Part shown: in pieces, positions 41,252 through 49,403 of the stretch
Numbering within the stretch: the stretch's first letter is position 1
How the letters are laid out: each line of letters starts with the position of its first letter
Source: CAZDDB01 sp963843285
GTDB lineage: Bacteria > Acidobacteriota > HRBIN11 > JAKEFK01
Reading direction: 5' to 3'
Assembly: GCA_963843285.1 (NCBI GenBank)
Contig: CAWJJO010000013.1
Coordinates: 248,001-312,000, forward strand
DNA length: 64,000 nucleotides
Program-made: the position numbers and the translations under genes
The notes under the pieces: generated by a model
Database searches by the model: none
Told to the model about the DNA's origin: nothing
Seen by the model: the letters and a program-made list of their open reading frames with translations, nothing else

Positions 41252-43231
41252 CTAGTCTTCTTCGCCGGAGCGGAGTTTTTCCAGGACGCCGAAGTCTTCG
41301 AGTGTGGTGGTATCGCCGGCGACGGAACCGGTGGTAGCGATTTCACGTAGGAGCCGGCGCATGATTTTCCCACTGCGTGTTTTTGGCAGCGAATCACTGA
41401 AACGAATTTCATCGGGACGCGCCATCGCGCCGATCTCTTTTGCAACATGCTCCCGCAGTTCTTGCTTCAAATCAGCATTGGGTGTCCTGCTTCCTTCCAG
41501 AGTTACAAAGGCACAAATCGCCGAACCTTTCATTTCATCGGGCTTTCCAACCACTGCTGCCTCAGCTACATATGGATGGCTCACAAGCGCGCTTTCGATT
41601 TCCGCAGTCCCCAATCTGTGTCCGGAAACGTTCAACACATCATCGACACGTCCCATAATCCAGAAATAGCCATCGTCATCGCGGCGGGCCCCATCGCCCG
41701 TGAAATAGACACCGGGAATATCGCTCCAATACTGTTTCTTGTATCGTTCCGGATCGCCATAGATCGTCCGCAGCATCGAAGGCCATGGCCTCTTGATGAC
41801 CAGATAGCCTCCGCGATTTTTACCGGTGGATTTGCCTTCGCGATCGACGACATCCGGAACAATGCCGGGAAACGGAAGAGTTGCAGTCCCCGGCTTTGTG
41901 GGTGTTGCCCCTGGAAGCGGAGTGATCAGAATGGATCCTGTTTCTGTTTGCCACCATGTATCAACTATCGGGCATTTCCCTTTGCCGATAATTTTGTGAT
42001 ACCACATCCAAGCTTCTGGATTGATCGGCTCTCCGACGGTTCCCAGCAGGCGAAGTGAACTGAGATCGTGTTTCAACGGCCACTGTTCCCCCCACTTGAT
42101 GAAAGCGCGAATTGCCGTTGGTGCTGTATACAAGATATTGATTTTGTATTTCTCGATGATGCTCCAGAATCGATCGGGCTCCGGCCAGTTCGGCGCGCCT
42201 TCGTACATCACAGTGGTAGCGCCGTTCGCAAGCGGCCCGTAAATCACATAAGAGTGTCCGGTAACCCATCCAATGTCCGCCGTACACCAGTACGTGTCCG
42301 AATCTTTCAGATCAAACACCCATTTTGTCGTGATGTAGACTTGAGTTAGATACCCGCCGGTGGAGTGTACAACACCTTTCGGTTTGCCTGTTGTACCACT
42401 TGTATACAAGATGTACAACGGATGCTCGGCATCGAGACTTTCAGCCGGACAAACCGCCGAAGCACTTTCCATCACTTCGTGCCACCAGTGATCGCGCCCC
42501 GGCAGAAATGCCACATCCTTGCCAGTGCGTCTCAGCACGACCACGCTATGCACAAACGGAAGCCGCCTTAACGCTTCGTCCACATTCGCTTTCAAGGGTA
42601 CCACCTGACCCCGGCGAAAGCCGCCATCCGCAGTCACAACGATTCGTGCCTTTGCATCCGTAATCCGGTCGACAAGAGCCTGTGAACTGAACCCGCCAAA
42701 GATAATGGAATGCGTTGCTCCGATGCGCGCGCAGGCAAGCATCGCAATTGCCAGTTCCGGTACCAGCGGCATATACAGAACGACCCGGTCGCCTTTCTCT
42801 ACGCCCATCGACTTCAGAACGTTGCCAAATCTACAAACTTCTCTGTGGAGTTGCTGATACGTCAGCGTCTTGCTCTCTCCCGGTTCCCCTTCCCAGATAA
42901 TCGCCGCTTTGTTCTTACGCCAGGAATCCAGATGCCGGTCCAAACAGTTATGAGCAACGTTGAGCTTTCCACCTTCAAACCACTTCGCAAAAGGAGGCTT
43001 CCACACACAAACTTTCTTCCATTTCTTAAACCAGTCCAGCTCTTCGGCAATTCCGGCCCAAAACTTTTCTGGATTCTTTATGGACGCATTGTAGATTTTT
43101 TTGTATTGAGCAAAAGACTGAATATGTGCCGAAACAGCAAAACTCGAGGAGGGCTTGAATGTGCGATTCTCCGTGAGTACGGATGTGATATCCACGCTAG
43201 TAGCTCGTTTCTTTCGAGAGGACTCGGGCAT
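41252..43231 (-). CDS. acsA: Acetyl-CoA synthetase (AMP-forming)
   Basis: 659 residues, normal length. Activates acetate via acetyl-AMP. P-loop-like motif YTSGTTGKPKGVVHS, CTADIGWVTGHSY, WWQTETGS, YFTGDGARRDDDGY, and the C-terminal lysine motif PKTRSGKIMRRLLR that is the known acetylation site. Last gene of a four-gene minus-strand run (exported protein, VOC, methyltransferase, acsA) and 15 nt after the methyltransferase. Confidence 0.96.
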   Translation of the reverse strand: MPESSRKKRATSVDITSVLTENRTFKPSSSFAVSAHIQSFAQYKKIYNASIKNPEKFWAGIAEELDWFKKWKKVCVWKPPFAKWFEGGKLNVAHNCLDRHLDSWRKNKAAIIWEGEPGESKTLTYQQLHREVCRFGNVLKSMGVEKGDRVVLYMPLVPELAIAMLACARIGATHSIIFGGFSSQALVDRITDAKARIVVTADGGFRRGQVVPLKANVDEALRRLPFVHSVVVLRRTGKDVAFLPGRDHWWHEVMESASAVCPAESLDAEHPLYILYTSGTTGKPKGVVHSTGGYLTQVYITTKWVFDLKDSDTYWCTADIGWVTGHSYVIYGPLANGATTVMYEGAPNWPEPDRFWSIIEKYKINILYTAPTAIRAFIKWGEQWPLKHDLSSLRLLGTVGEPINPEAWMWYHKIIGKGKCPIVDTWWQTETGSILITPLPGATPTKPGTATLPFPGIVPDVVDREGKSTGKNRGGYLVIKRPWPSMLRTIYGDPERYKKQYWSDIPGVYFTGDGARRDDDGYFWIMGRVDDVLNVSGHRLGTAEIESALVSHPYVAEAAVVGKPDEMKGSAICAFVTLEGSRTPNADLKQELREHVAKEIGAMARPDEIRFSDSLPKTRSGKIMRRLLREIATTGSVAGDTTTLEDFGVLEKLRSGEED

Positions 43232-43246
43232 TCCCTGGCTCCTGTT

Positions 43247-44020
43247 TTACGGTTGAGTCAATTCGGCGACAATGTGCGTGGCTACAAGCTCTTCGTTGTG
43301 TGCCGCATTTCGAAACCAGAGCCACATGTCTTTGACCTGCGTGAGTTCCTGTGGGTCGGATACGCCCAGATCCTCTTTCTCAAGTAGGTGAATTGATTCG
43401 CAGATCTTATCCAGATAGCGAATGTATTGCTCCTGGATCGATTCCGCGTTGAGAAGTCGGAACTCGCGCTTGATCAACATGTTCTTGCATTCGTTGAGTG
43501 TGGGAAGAGCGGTTTGCCATCGCTCGCGCATTTCTTGCCGGAACTCAAGAGTTGTTTTCCAACCAAAAAACGTATCGAGAATTACGACCTTTCCCTGTGT
43601 GTTGAGGTTCTTGCGGCAAAGCGAAAACAGCCTGCCCCAATCAGAAATATGCCACCAAGAAAAGCAGTCCAGAATCACATCGAAGTGATCTTCCGGAAAC
43701 AAATCAGGGAGATGAGAAATCTCGGCGTGCACTTTCCCACCTAATTTCCGTTCCCTGAGCAATTGCCGGGTATGCTTGACACGATCCTCACTGGAATCAA
43801 TAGCGACCACATCACATCCTTGTTCCGCAATCCAAGCGGTAATCGTTCCTCTACCGCATCCGGCATCCAGGATTTTCTTCCCCGGATCCAAATCCGGTTG
43901 AATCAGTGAGGTTGTGTCTTCGAAAAAAAGAAACGAATCATGAGCCACCGGCTCCGCCATTCGGCGAATCCGCGCGGTTAATTCTCCATAGAGCAATTGT
44001 TCTTGCGAAGTTCTTTCCAT
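43247..44020 (-). CDS. Class I SAM-dependent methyltransferase
   Basis: 257 residues. Motif I is ILDAGCGRGTI, followed by DVVAIDSSEDR (motif II) and FDVILDCFSWWHI (motif IV region). The target is unknown. It lies 3 nt from the VOC gene and 15 nt upstream of acsA. The C-terminal helical part (YLDKICESIHLLEKE) shows no extra domain I can name. Confidence 0.83.
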   Translation of the reverse strand: MERTSQEQLLYGELTARIRRMAEPVAHDSFLFFEDTTSLIQPDLDPGKKILDAGCGRGTITAWIAEQGCDVVAIDSSEDRVKHTRQLLRERKLGGKVHAEISHLPDLFPEDHFDVILDCFSWWHISDWGRLFSLCRKNLNTQGKVVILDTFFGWKTTLEFRQEMRERWQTALPTLNECKNMLIKREFRLLNAESIQEQYIRYLDKICESIHLLEKEDLGVSDPQELTQVKDMWLWFRNAAHNEELVATHIVAELTQP

Positions 44021-44023
44021 AAA

Positions 44024-44416
44024 TCAGGTTTTGGCTCCACTAATAGAGGGATGGAAAATGATCTGGATCAGGTTCATTTCCGGATCCTGAAAGTAAATAG
44101 ACCGGGCACCGTCCCGATGTGTCTTCGGTTCCTGTTTCAAAGCTACATTCCGTTCTTTCAGATACATAGCCCATGCGTCCACGTCCTCGGGCCCGTCCAC
44201 CAGGATTCCGATGTGATCCAGTGATCCGGCAGGCAGGTCTTCCTGGACCTGGTGCAGAGCAAGGTTATCGGTGCCGGAAGTTAGATAGAGGTTGAGAGGG
44301 TCCGGCTCCCATTCCACTCGAAAACCGAGTGTGTCCACATAGAAACTGCGCATCCGTTGTAGATCTTTTACCCGGAGCGCAATATGACGAATTCCTCCGG
44401 ATGCAGGGCGGATCAT
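44024..44416 (-). CDS. VOC (glyoxalase/bleomycin-resistance fold) protein
   Basis: 130 residues, two beta-alpha-beta-beta-beta modules. IRHIALRVKDLQRMRSFYVDTLGF, LDHIGILVDGPEDVDAW and IYFQDPEMNLIQII carry the metal-binding His and Glu positions of the family. Substrate unknown. Its start overlaps the upstream gene's stop by 4 nt. Confidence 0.87.
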   Translation of the reverse strand: MIRPASGGIRHIALRVKDLQRMRSFYVDTLGFRVEWEPDPLNLYLTSGTDNLALHQVQEDLPAGSLDHIGILVDGPEDVDAWAMYLKERNVALKQEPKTHRDGARSIYFQDPEMNLIQIIFHPSISGAKT

Positions 44417-45441
44417 CGCTGATCACGAGGCAGCAACCGATACGGGAAACCCAAATACTCGCGGCTTCCATACCGCGTCTCCAATGTCTCCGTAACCGTT
44501 TTCAATCTGGAAGTCCAGTGATCTTCCAAACTTTTTCCGAATCCGCTTCGACCCGGCCCCTTCGTTGCTGCACGAAGCAGCGTTCTTAGCTCGAAAACAA
44601 TCAACGTTGCAGGCCGACTGCGGTCTGCATAATTCAATAGGTGGATCACACCGATAGTGGAATCAAAATAGTAGTTGCTGTAGACAACATAATTCAACAG
44701 GATGTAATCTTCGCCAACTCGCTGGGAAAATACATGATGAAGAGACACGACAGGCTTTTTCCCAGTCGATTCGCGAGACCAGTAAAACAGATCCCTCTTC
44801 GAGCTTCTTTTCTGGTTTGGATACTGCAGCAGATATTCCTGTGCGCCCGGGAAATATGCCGGAACCTCCACAAAGCGCGTTAACTGGCTCTTGAGCATCT
44901 CGGCGGCTTGCGGGGCAGTGCCGTTTTCCCGGTATTCTAAAACGCGTTTTAGCAGCAACTGTCGGTACGAATTCGAAGCAATCTCTATTCCAGAGTCGGT
45001 TGCAAGATCGGCTTCTGCCGGGATTGTCTGGATTTCGTCAGGAGTGAATCCCAATTCACAGGGGCCGGCCCGGCAAATTAGAAAATCCTGAAGTTCAGTC
45101 TTGCCGAATAGAAGCGGTTTGAGGTCCTGGAGATCCGGAGGATCAGAGAACTGGCCTGTATCTCCAAAGCGCGTCAGACTCGAAAAATTCTCTATAGTCG
45201 CAAAATAGTCCAGAAAATAATAAGACGGGATATTCGAGACCTGAGCTGCAATGATTCCTGATTCGCCTGGAATCGCATTGTGGATCGATCGTTTGATCAG
45301 CCCTCCGTCGCTCAAACGGCGGATATCGTCTTTAGAAAATCCCAGCAGCCTCAAAAAGATCGGATACTCATCGGGATATGCGGCATACAGAACGGACGTT
45401 GCCGAAACGGCGAGTAAGAAGAAACAGATCAGTTTTTTCAT
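44413..45441 (-). CDS. Exported protein of unknown function
   Basis: 342 residues. Signal peptide KLICFFLLAVSATSVLYA. The mature part is mixed alpha/beta with no membrane helix. Two Cys in LICRAGPCELGF may form a disulfide. First gene of the operon with VOC, methyltransferase and acsA. I recognise no family. The DDIRRLSDGGLIKRSI segment recalls lipid-A-modifying or solvent-tolerance periplasmic proteins, but only loosely. Confidence 0.68.
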   Translation of the reverse strand: MKKLICFFLLAVSATSVLYAAYPDEYPIFLRLLGFSKDDIRRLSDGGLIKRSIHNAIPGESGIIAAQVSNIPSYYFLDYFATIENFSSLTRFGDTGQFSDPPDLQDLKPLLFGKTELQDFLICRAGPCELGFTPDEIQTIPAEADLATDSGIEIASNSYRQLLLKRVLEYRENGTAPQAAEMLKSQLTRFVEVPAYFPGAQEYLLQYPNQKRSSKRDLFYWSRESTGKKPVVSLHHVFSQRVGEDYILLNYVVYSNYYFDSTIGVIHLLNYADRSRPATLIVFELRTLLRAATKGPGRSGFGKSLEDHWTSRLKTVTETLETRYGSREYLGFPYRLLPRDQR

Positions 45442-45475
45442 GCGTTCCTATTATAAATGAAAATATCGAATTCGC

Positions 45476-45536
45476 TGGTAGAGGCGGGGCTTGCCTCCGC
45501 TCTGCCGGAGAGGGCGACCACAAGGGTCGCCCCTAC
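45476..45536. repeat. GC-rich palindromic repeat
   Basis: GGTAGAGGCGGGGCTTGCCTCCGC hairpin plus GGGCGACCACAAGGGTCGCCC hairpin, closing with CCTAC. Positions 45513-45536 are an exact 24-nt reverse complement of 316-339. Confidence 0.75.
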
Positions 45537-45563
45537 TATAACTATCTAGAGTATGATTCGAAT

Positions 45564-46925
45564 ATGGAACCGCGTCGCATTCCGTTTGCTGCGGGTGATT
45601 ATCTGATCCGCTATCCCGCTGGATCCGAGTTCGATCTGGAGATCGAAAGTCCGGTACTAAAACCGGGATGGCAGCCACGGCAAGTGTCTGGAGCTCAAAA
45701 CTTGCTATTCCCGGGATCCACAATAGCGTTTGAAGGCAAGATTTTCGAAATTGCAAGAATGGAATCAAGAACAGGACCTGTAGCCGGTGTCCGGTATTTT
45801 CTGCGGCTATGGGAAGACCGTTTCCCCATCCGAGTCCAATTTCACTACACAAAAGAAGAGTGTGAGCGCCTGGCATCGTTGCTGTTGGAACGAAAACAGG
45901 CAAACAAAATCAATGTCACGATTCTGCTCCTGGCGCCGTTATTCGGTCTGCTTCCCAGAGAAGATCAGCTGCGTCTGGAAAAAGAATATGGAGTTTCCGG
46001 ACTACGTCTGACATTTCTTTCCGCAATCCCTCTACTGGTCGCAGGAGGCGCGGGACTGGTCTCTTTGCTGATTGCCGCATATAGCCGGGGCCTCGAGGCC
46101 GACATACCTGGGAACCTCCCTCTTCAACTGACAGGATGCTACTTTTTTCTTGAATCAGTTGTTCGTCTCCATTCCTGCATGGTCCAGGAAGAACCGATGG
46201 GAACCTTGCCTGTTTTTTTGGTGGTAGGAACGTACAGGATGATTCGCAGGTCCATGGATCCCGACATCCATAAACGGGAAGAGGAAACACAATGGAAGGG
46301 GCGCGCATCACTCTATCTCAACGCACGGGATCAAGTTTCAGAGATTTCTAACGCGGATTATGATCTGGAAGTTTATTCAATTCTCCCCAAACCCCATTGG
46401 AACACGCTGACCGGTATTATCTACAATGAAACATGGTACGGGCTCGTAGACTCGGATACAGTCCGCGATGAAGAACGACCACGATATCGTTTCCGGCTGA
46501 AAAAAGCGCCGGTCGGATCGGTTTTTCGCAGCACAACGCGCTATTCACCCGAAGAGATCACCAGATTGTATAAGGAGGAACGCCGTCGGGAGAAGGGAGT
46601 GTGGGTCAGCACCTTCGCGCCGTTCTGGGGGCTTCTCGATGAGGCTGAACAGGAGCGGCTTGAAGAATTGTACGAATTTGACGCGCTCAAGTTTACTCAC
46701 ATCAGCGTGATTGCGATCGGTCTGCTTGCTTTTTTCAATTGTCTTGCTTCGATCGCAAACATTCTTTCCGGTATCGGCACTCCGATGGATTTTCTGCTTC
46801 TGCTTCTCAGCGGATATTTGCTGGTTGAAAGTTATCAACGTCGCGAAAAATGGAAAGCGGGAAAGCCGAGCGGAAGCGCGCTTGCTGTATTTCTTCGCCC
46901 ATTTTCATCGAAATTGCTGCGATAA
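45564..46925 (+). CDS. Membrane protein with a tandemly duplicated domain, unknown function
   Basis: 453 residues from MEPRRIPFAAGDYL. Two similar modules follow one another. Each has an N-terminal beta-rich segment ending in FRLxxx, a RYS/HYT-KEE-x-RL helix, a charged stretch, a segment reading PLFGLLPREDQLRLEKEYGVS in copy 1 and PFWGLLDEAEQERLEELYEF in copy 2, and then a pair of membrane helices. The frame extends upstream to 45378 only through repeat DNA; TATGAT at 45552-45557 supports the later start. No family recognised. The repeated helix pairs and soluble modules suggest an internal dimer. Confidence 0.72.
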   Translation: MEPRRIPFAAGDYLIRYPAGSEFDLEIESPVLKPGWQPRQVSGAQNLLFPGSTIAFEGKIFEIARMESRTGPVAGVRYFLRLWEDRFPIRVQFHYTKEECERLASLLLERKQANKINVTILLLAPLFGLLPREDQLRLEKEYGVSGLRLTFLSAIPLLVAGGAGLVSLLIAAYSRGLEADIPGNLPLQLTGCYFFLESVVRLHSCMVQEEPMGTLPVFLVVGTYRMIRRSMDPDIHKREEETQWKGRASLYLNARDQVSEISNADYDLEVYSILPKPHWNTLTGIIYNETWYGLVDSDTVRDEERPRYRFRLKKAPVGSVFRSTTRYSPEEITRLYKEERRREKGVWVSTFAPFWGLLDEAEQERLEELYEFDALKFTHISVIAIGLLAFFNCLASIANILSGIGTPMDFLLLLLSGYLLVESYQRREKWKAGKPSGSALAVFLRPFSSKLLR

Positions 46926-46926
46926 C

Positions 46927-46948
46927 AAAACGGAACCATTCGTTTTTT
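46927..46948 (+). terminator. Weak terminator-like hairpin
   Basis: AAAACG and CGTTTT pair across an 8-nt loop directly after the stop at 46925, followed by more T. Short stem, so tentative. Confidence 0.3.
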
Positions 46949-46961
46949 CTATTTCACAAAA

Positions 46962-46991
46962 TTGATTCCCTTTACTGCTAGGTGATATAAT
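46962..46991 (+). promoter_or_regulatory. Promoter of the HU gene
   Basis: TTGATT (46962-46967), 18-nt spacer, perfect TATAAT (46986-46991). A strong AGGAGGAG site lies at 47011-47018. Confidence 0.65.
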
Positions 46992-47026
46992 CCCGCAAGG
47001 TTTTTAACTTAGGAGGAGCCACTCAA

Positions 47027-47308
47027 ATGAACAAGACGGATCTGATTGGACGTATCGCAAAGGACGCCAAACTACCGAAATCAACAGCAGGCGCGGCTCT
47101 GGAAGCAGCGCTGAAAGCGATCAGCGAATCGCTGAAAAAAGGACAGAGTGTTACGCTTGTTGGTTTTGGTACTTTTTCAGTTGCCGACCGGAAAGCAAGA
47201 ATCGGGCGAAATCCACAAACAAAAAAGGAAATCCGCATCCCTGCAAAACGGGTTCCGAAATTCAAGGCTGGAAAAGATCTGAAAGCGATGGTGGCTAAGG
47301 GCCGCTGA
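47027..47308 (+). CDS. hup: HU-family DNA-binding protein
   Basis: 93 residues. Histone-like nucleoid protein that bends DNA as a dimer. MNKTDLIGRIA, the GFGTFSV beta-arm base, and the arm RIGRNPQTKKEIRIPAKRVPKF are canonical, including the Arg-Asn-Pro intercalating tip. Strong promoter and ribosome site fit high expression. Followed by a hairpin. Confidence 0.96.
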   Translation: MNKTDLIGRIAKDAKLPKSTAGAALEAALKAISESLKKGQSVTLVGFGTFSVADRKARIGRNPQTKKEIRIPAKRVPKFKAGKDLKAMVAKGR

Positions 47309-47340
47309 CGCCTTCGCCTGTTTCCCGGTCTGGCATTCAG

Positions 47341-47380
47341 AGGGTTCCCAGGTCTCGATCCGGTTTCCCACGGGAACCCT
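47341..47380 (+). terminator. Hairpin between hup and the convergent desulfurase gene
   Basis: AGGGTTCCC (47341-47349) pairs with GGGAACCCT (47372-47380) around a 22-nt loop, followed on the + strand by ATGGTTTTAT. The right arm touches the stop codon of the minus-strand gene. Confidence 0.5.
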
Positions 47381-48515
47381 ATGGTTTTATCCTGCGCAAA
47401 TGGCTCAGGATCTCCTCAAAATACTCACAAAAAATTGAAATGTCGTTTTCTGTTTGCTCTATACTTGGGGTCAGTAGAATGGCGCCGCGTACCCGGTCGG
47501 GTGCGATTCCCAGAGCACTCAAAACGTGTGATTCCTTTTGGGCGTATGGATAGCATGTCGATCCGGAGCTCGCGCGCACTCCACGTTCTAGAAGCAGTGT
47601 CAGCATGGCTTCCCCATCCACATCTGTAATCAGTAGCGCATTATCCACAAGCCTTTTCTCTCGATTTCCGGCAATGTCTACTGCAAGCCGATCCGCCATG
47701 TCGAACAGTTGCTTTCTGCGATCCAGCAAGTTCCCTTTCCATGTTGATTTGTGAGCCTTGCTGATTTCTGCAGCCTTGCCAAATCCTACCAACAGCGACG
47801 GGGACTGCAACCCGGCGCGCATCCCTTCCTCCTGCATTCCGCCATGAATCAGCGGAACCAGGCGAGTACCTTCACGAACATAAAGCGCAGCAATTCCCGG
47901 TGGTCCGTAGAGAGCGTTGGAGGAGAGACTTATCAGATCCAATGGGCGCTGCCTGACATCGAGATCTTCATAACAGACAAATTGAATGGCATCTGTGTGA
48001 AAAAGGACTTCCGGAAATCGCAATTTTAGAGCCGCGATCTCCTCCAGATTCTGGACAACCCCGATTTCATCGCTGGCTGCCTGGACTGATACTAATACTG
48101 TAGTATTTCGGATCGCGCGCTCCAGAGCCGCCGGATCAACGATGCCATCCGGGTTCACCGGAACGATGGTCAGCTCAAATCCCCGACGCTTTAAGAATTG
48201 CGCGGTTTGATATACCGAAAAGTGTTCGACTGCGGAAATTACCAGATGTTGTCTGTCCTTTTTCCAGACAGATCCCTTGAGCGCCCAATTGTTGGCCTCC
48301 GTCCCCGAAGAAACAAAGTAGATCTCGGTTGCCTTCGCGTGAATTACGGCGGCGACAGCTTCCCGCGCCCTCTGCATTGCTGCGCGGACCCTCTCTGCGC
48401 CTTCGGAATCAGTCAGAGGATTTTCGAAATGATCCCAAAGGAACGGCTGCATTGCAGCAATCACTTCCGGAAGGGGTTGTTTACTGAAAGCGTTGTTGAA
48501 GTACAGTGAACTCAT
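47379..48515 (-). CDS. NifS-like cysteine desulfurase homologue lacking the PLP lysine
   Basis: 378 residues. Clearly of the NifS/IscS fold: SSGTEANNWALKG, SAVEHFSV with the PLP-stacking His, FHTDAIQ with the pyridine Asp and Gln, and SSGSTCY carrying the catalytic Cys (C321). But the SGHKIYGP segment that bears the Schiff-base lysine of IscS reads SSNALYGP here, with Ala at residue 201 (GCT, 47913-47915). The codons are unambiguous and the surrounding sequence aligns without gaps. It may bind PLP non-covalently, use another lysine, or act as a non-desulfurase persulfide partner. It overlaps the tusA stop by 4 nt, so the two products are made together. Confidence 0.87.
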   Translation of the reverse strand: MSSLYFNNAFSKQPLPEVIAAMQPFLWDHFENPLTDSEGAERVRAAMQRAREAVAAVIHAKATEIYFVSSGTEANNWALKGSVWKKDRQHLVISAVEHFSVYQTAQFLKRRGFELTIVPVNPDGIVDPAALERAIRNTTVLVSVQAASDEIGVVQNLEEIAALKLRFPEVLFHTDAIQFVCYEDLDVRQRPLDLISLSSNALYGPPGIAALYVREGTRLVPLIHGGMQEEGMRAGLQSPSLLVGFGKAAEISKAHKSTWKGNLLDRRKQLFDMADRLAVDIAGNREKRLVDNALLITDVDGEAMLTLLLERGVRASSGSTCYPYAQKESHVLSALGIAPDRVRGAILLTPSIEQTENDISIFCEYFEEILSHLRRIKP

Positions 48516-48754
48516 CGCAGCTTCCGGACATACGCATGAAATTCGTCCCCTATCTCATCGATCCCGATCAACTCGTTGCCGGAAGTGATGCACCAGGCTG
48601 GCATGTCTTCTTTGATTCCCGGATCATCGGATAACACCTTCAACACATCACCCTTGTTTAAGCGCTTTACCCTGGCAGCTGTCTTGATGATGGGCATTGG
48701 ACAAAGAAGTCCGAATGTGTCAAGGATTGCAGCGACTGGAATCTCCCGGCTCAT
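48512..48754 (-). CDS. tusA: TusA-family sulfurtransferase
   Basis: 80 residues. Small sulfur-carrier protein with the CPMPIIK active motif (LLCPMP), where the first Cys carries the persulfide. Normally it takes sulfur from a cysteine desulfurase for tRNA thiolation or molybdenum cofactor. Overlaps the NifS-like gene by 4 nt. A TATTAT about 5 nt before its ATG suggests another near-leaderless promoter. Confidence 0.9.
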   Translation of the reverse strand: MSREIPVAAILDTFGLLCPMPIIKTAARVKRLNKGDVLKVLSDDPGIKEDMPAWCITSGNELIGIDEIGDEFHAYVRKLR

Positions 48755-48758
48755 TCCA

Positions 48759-48765
48759 TATAATA
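48759..48765. promoter_or_regulatory. Overlapping divergent -10 boxes (tusA / PrcB-like gene)
   Basis: TATAAT on the + strand (48759-48764) overlaps TATTAT on the minus strand (complement of 48760-48765). The two would direct the PrcB-like gene at 48803 and tusA at 48754 from one short region, so only one polymerase could bind at a time. Confidence 0.4.
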
Positions 48766-48802
48766 CTTAACTGTTGCATGAAAACAGTCAACCGGAGGTA
48801 GA

Positions 48803-49288
48803 ATGAAGCACTGGCGCATGTTTCTATTCGTCGCGCTCCTGATTCCTGTTTTGTTGTCCGCAAGCGATGAGAAAAGCAAAGAGCCCCAGACGCAAACACA
48901 GCCCCAGACAAATGTGATGGTGACGAGTGAAGTAGTCCAGCAAGGAACTTCCAGCGGGATCAAAGACCCGATCGCCAAAGTCATCTCGGATCAAAAGGAA
49001 TGGGAAGAACTTTGGAAACGTCACGTCAGTGTTCTCGTGCCTCAGCCTCCCGTACCGCCGGTGGATTTTGAAACCGAATCTCTGGCCATTATCTTTGCAG
49101 GTGAAAAGCGAACCAGCGGTTACAAAGTGATCGTGAAGAACGTTGCCGCAGAGGGTAATGACGTAACTGTTACGTACAAACTTACCGAGCCCCCACAGAA
49201 CGGCTTCACCCTGCAGGTAATAACCCAACCGTTTATGATCTTGAAGGTGGATAAACCGTCTGGCACTATCAAACTGGTACGCGAATAG
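48803..49288 (+). CDS. Exported PrcB-like protein (protease complex subunit PrcB family)
   Basis: 161 residues. Signal peptide RMFLFVALLIPVLLSAS, a Gln/Thr-rich linker, then a compact beta domain: DFETESLAIIFAGEKRTSGY, VIVKNV, VTVTYKLTEPP and ITQPFMILKVDK, the core of the PrcB C-terminal domain. In Treponema PrcB is a partner of a surface protease, but no protease gene is adjacent here. GGAGGT precedes the ATG. Confidence 0.83.
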   Translation: MKHWRMFLFVALLIPVLLSASDEKSKEPQTQTQPQTNVMVTSEVVQQGTSSGIKDPIAKVISDQKEWEELWKRHVSVLVPQPPVPPVDFETESLAIIFAGEKRTSGYKVIVKNVAAEGNDVTVTYKLTEPPQNGFTLQVITQPFMILKVDKPSGTIKLVRE

Positions 49289-49289
49289 A

Positions 49290-49403
49290 ATATCAAAAAT
49301 TAAAAATCAAATATCAAATAAAAATAATTCAATATGCAAATCATCGCGAAGGCAGTTTATTTACTTTTTTCTTTCTGTTTATTTGATATTTGATTTTTGA
49401 TAT
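49290..49403. repeat. AT-rich inverted-repeat element, copy 2
   Basis: Left arm 49290-49322 and right arm 49378-49403 are inverted copies built from ATATCAAAAATCAAATATCA-type sequence with a small insertion in the left arm. They enclose about 55 nt. It exactly fills the gap between two convergent genes, and shares 27 nt with the 38.4-kb copy. Confidence 0.75.

Noticed and set aside
45378..45563. N-terminal extension of the duplicated membrane protein
   Set aside because: The extension is translated repeat DNA; a -10 box lies just before the later ATG.
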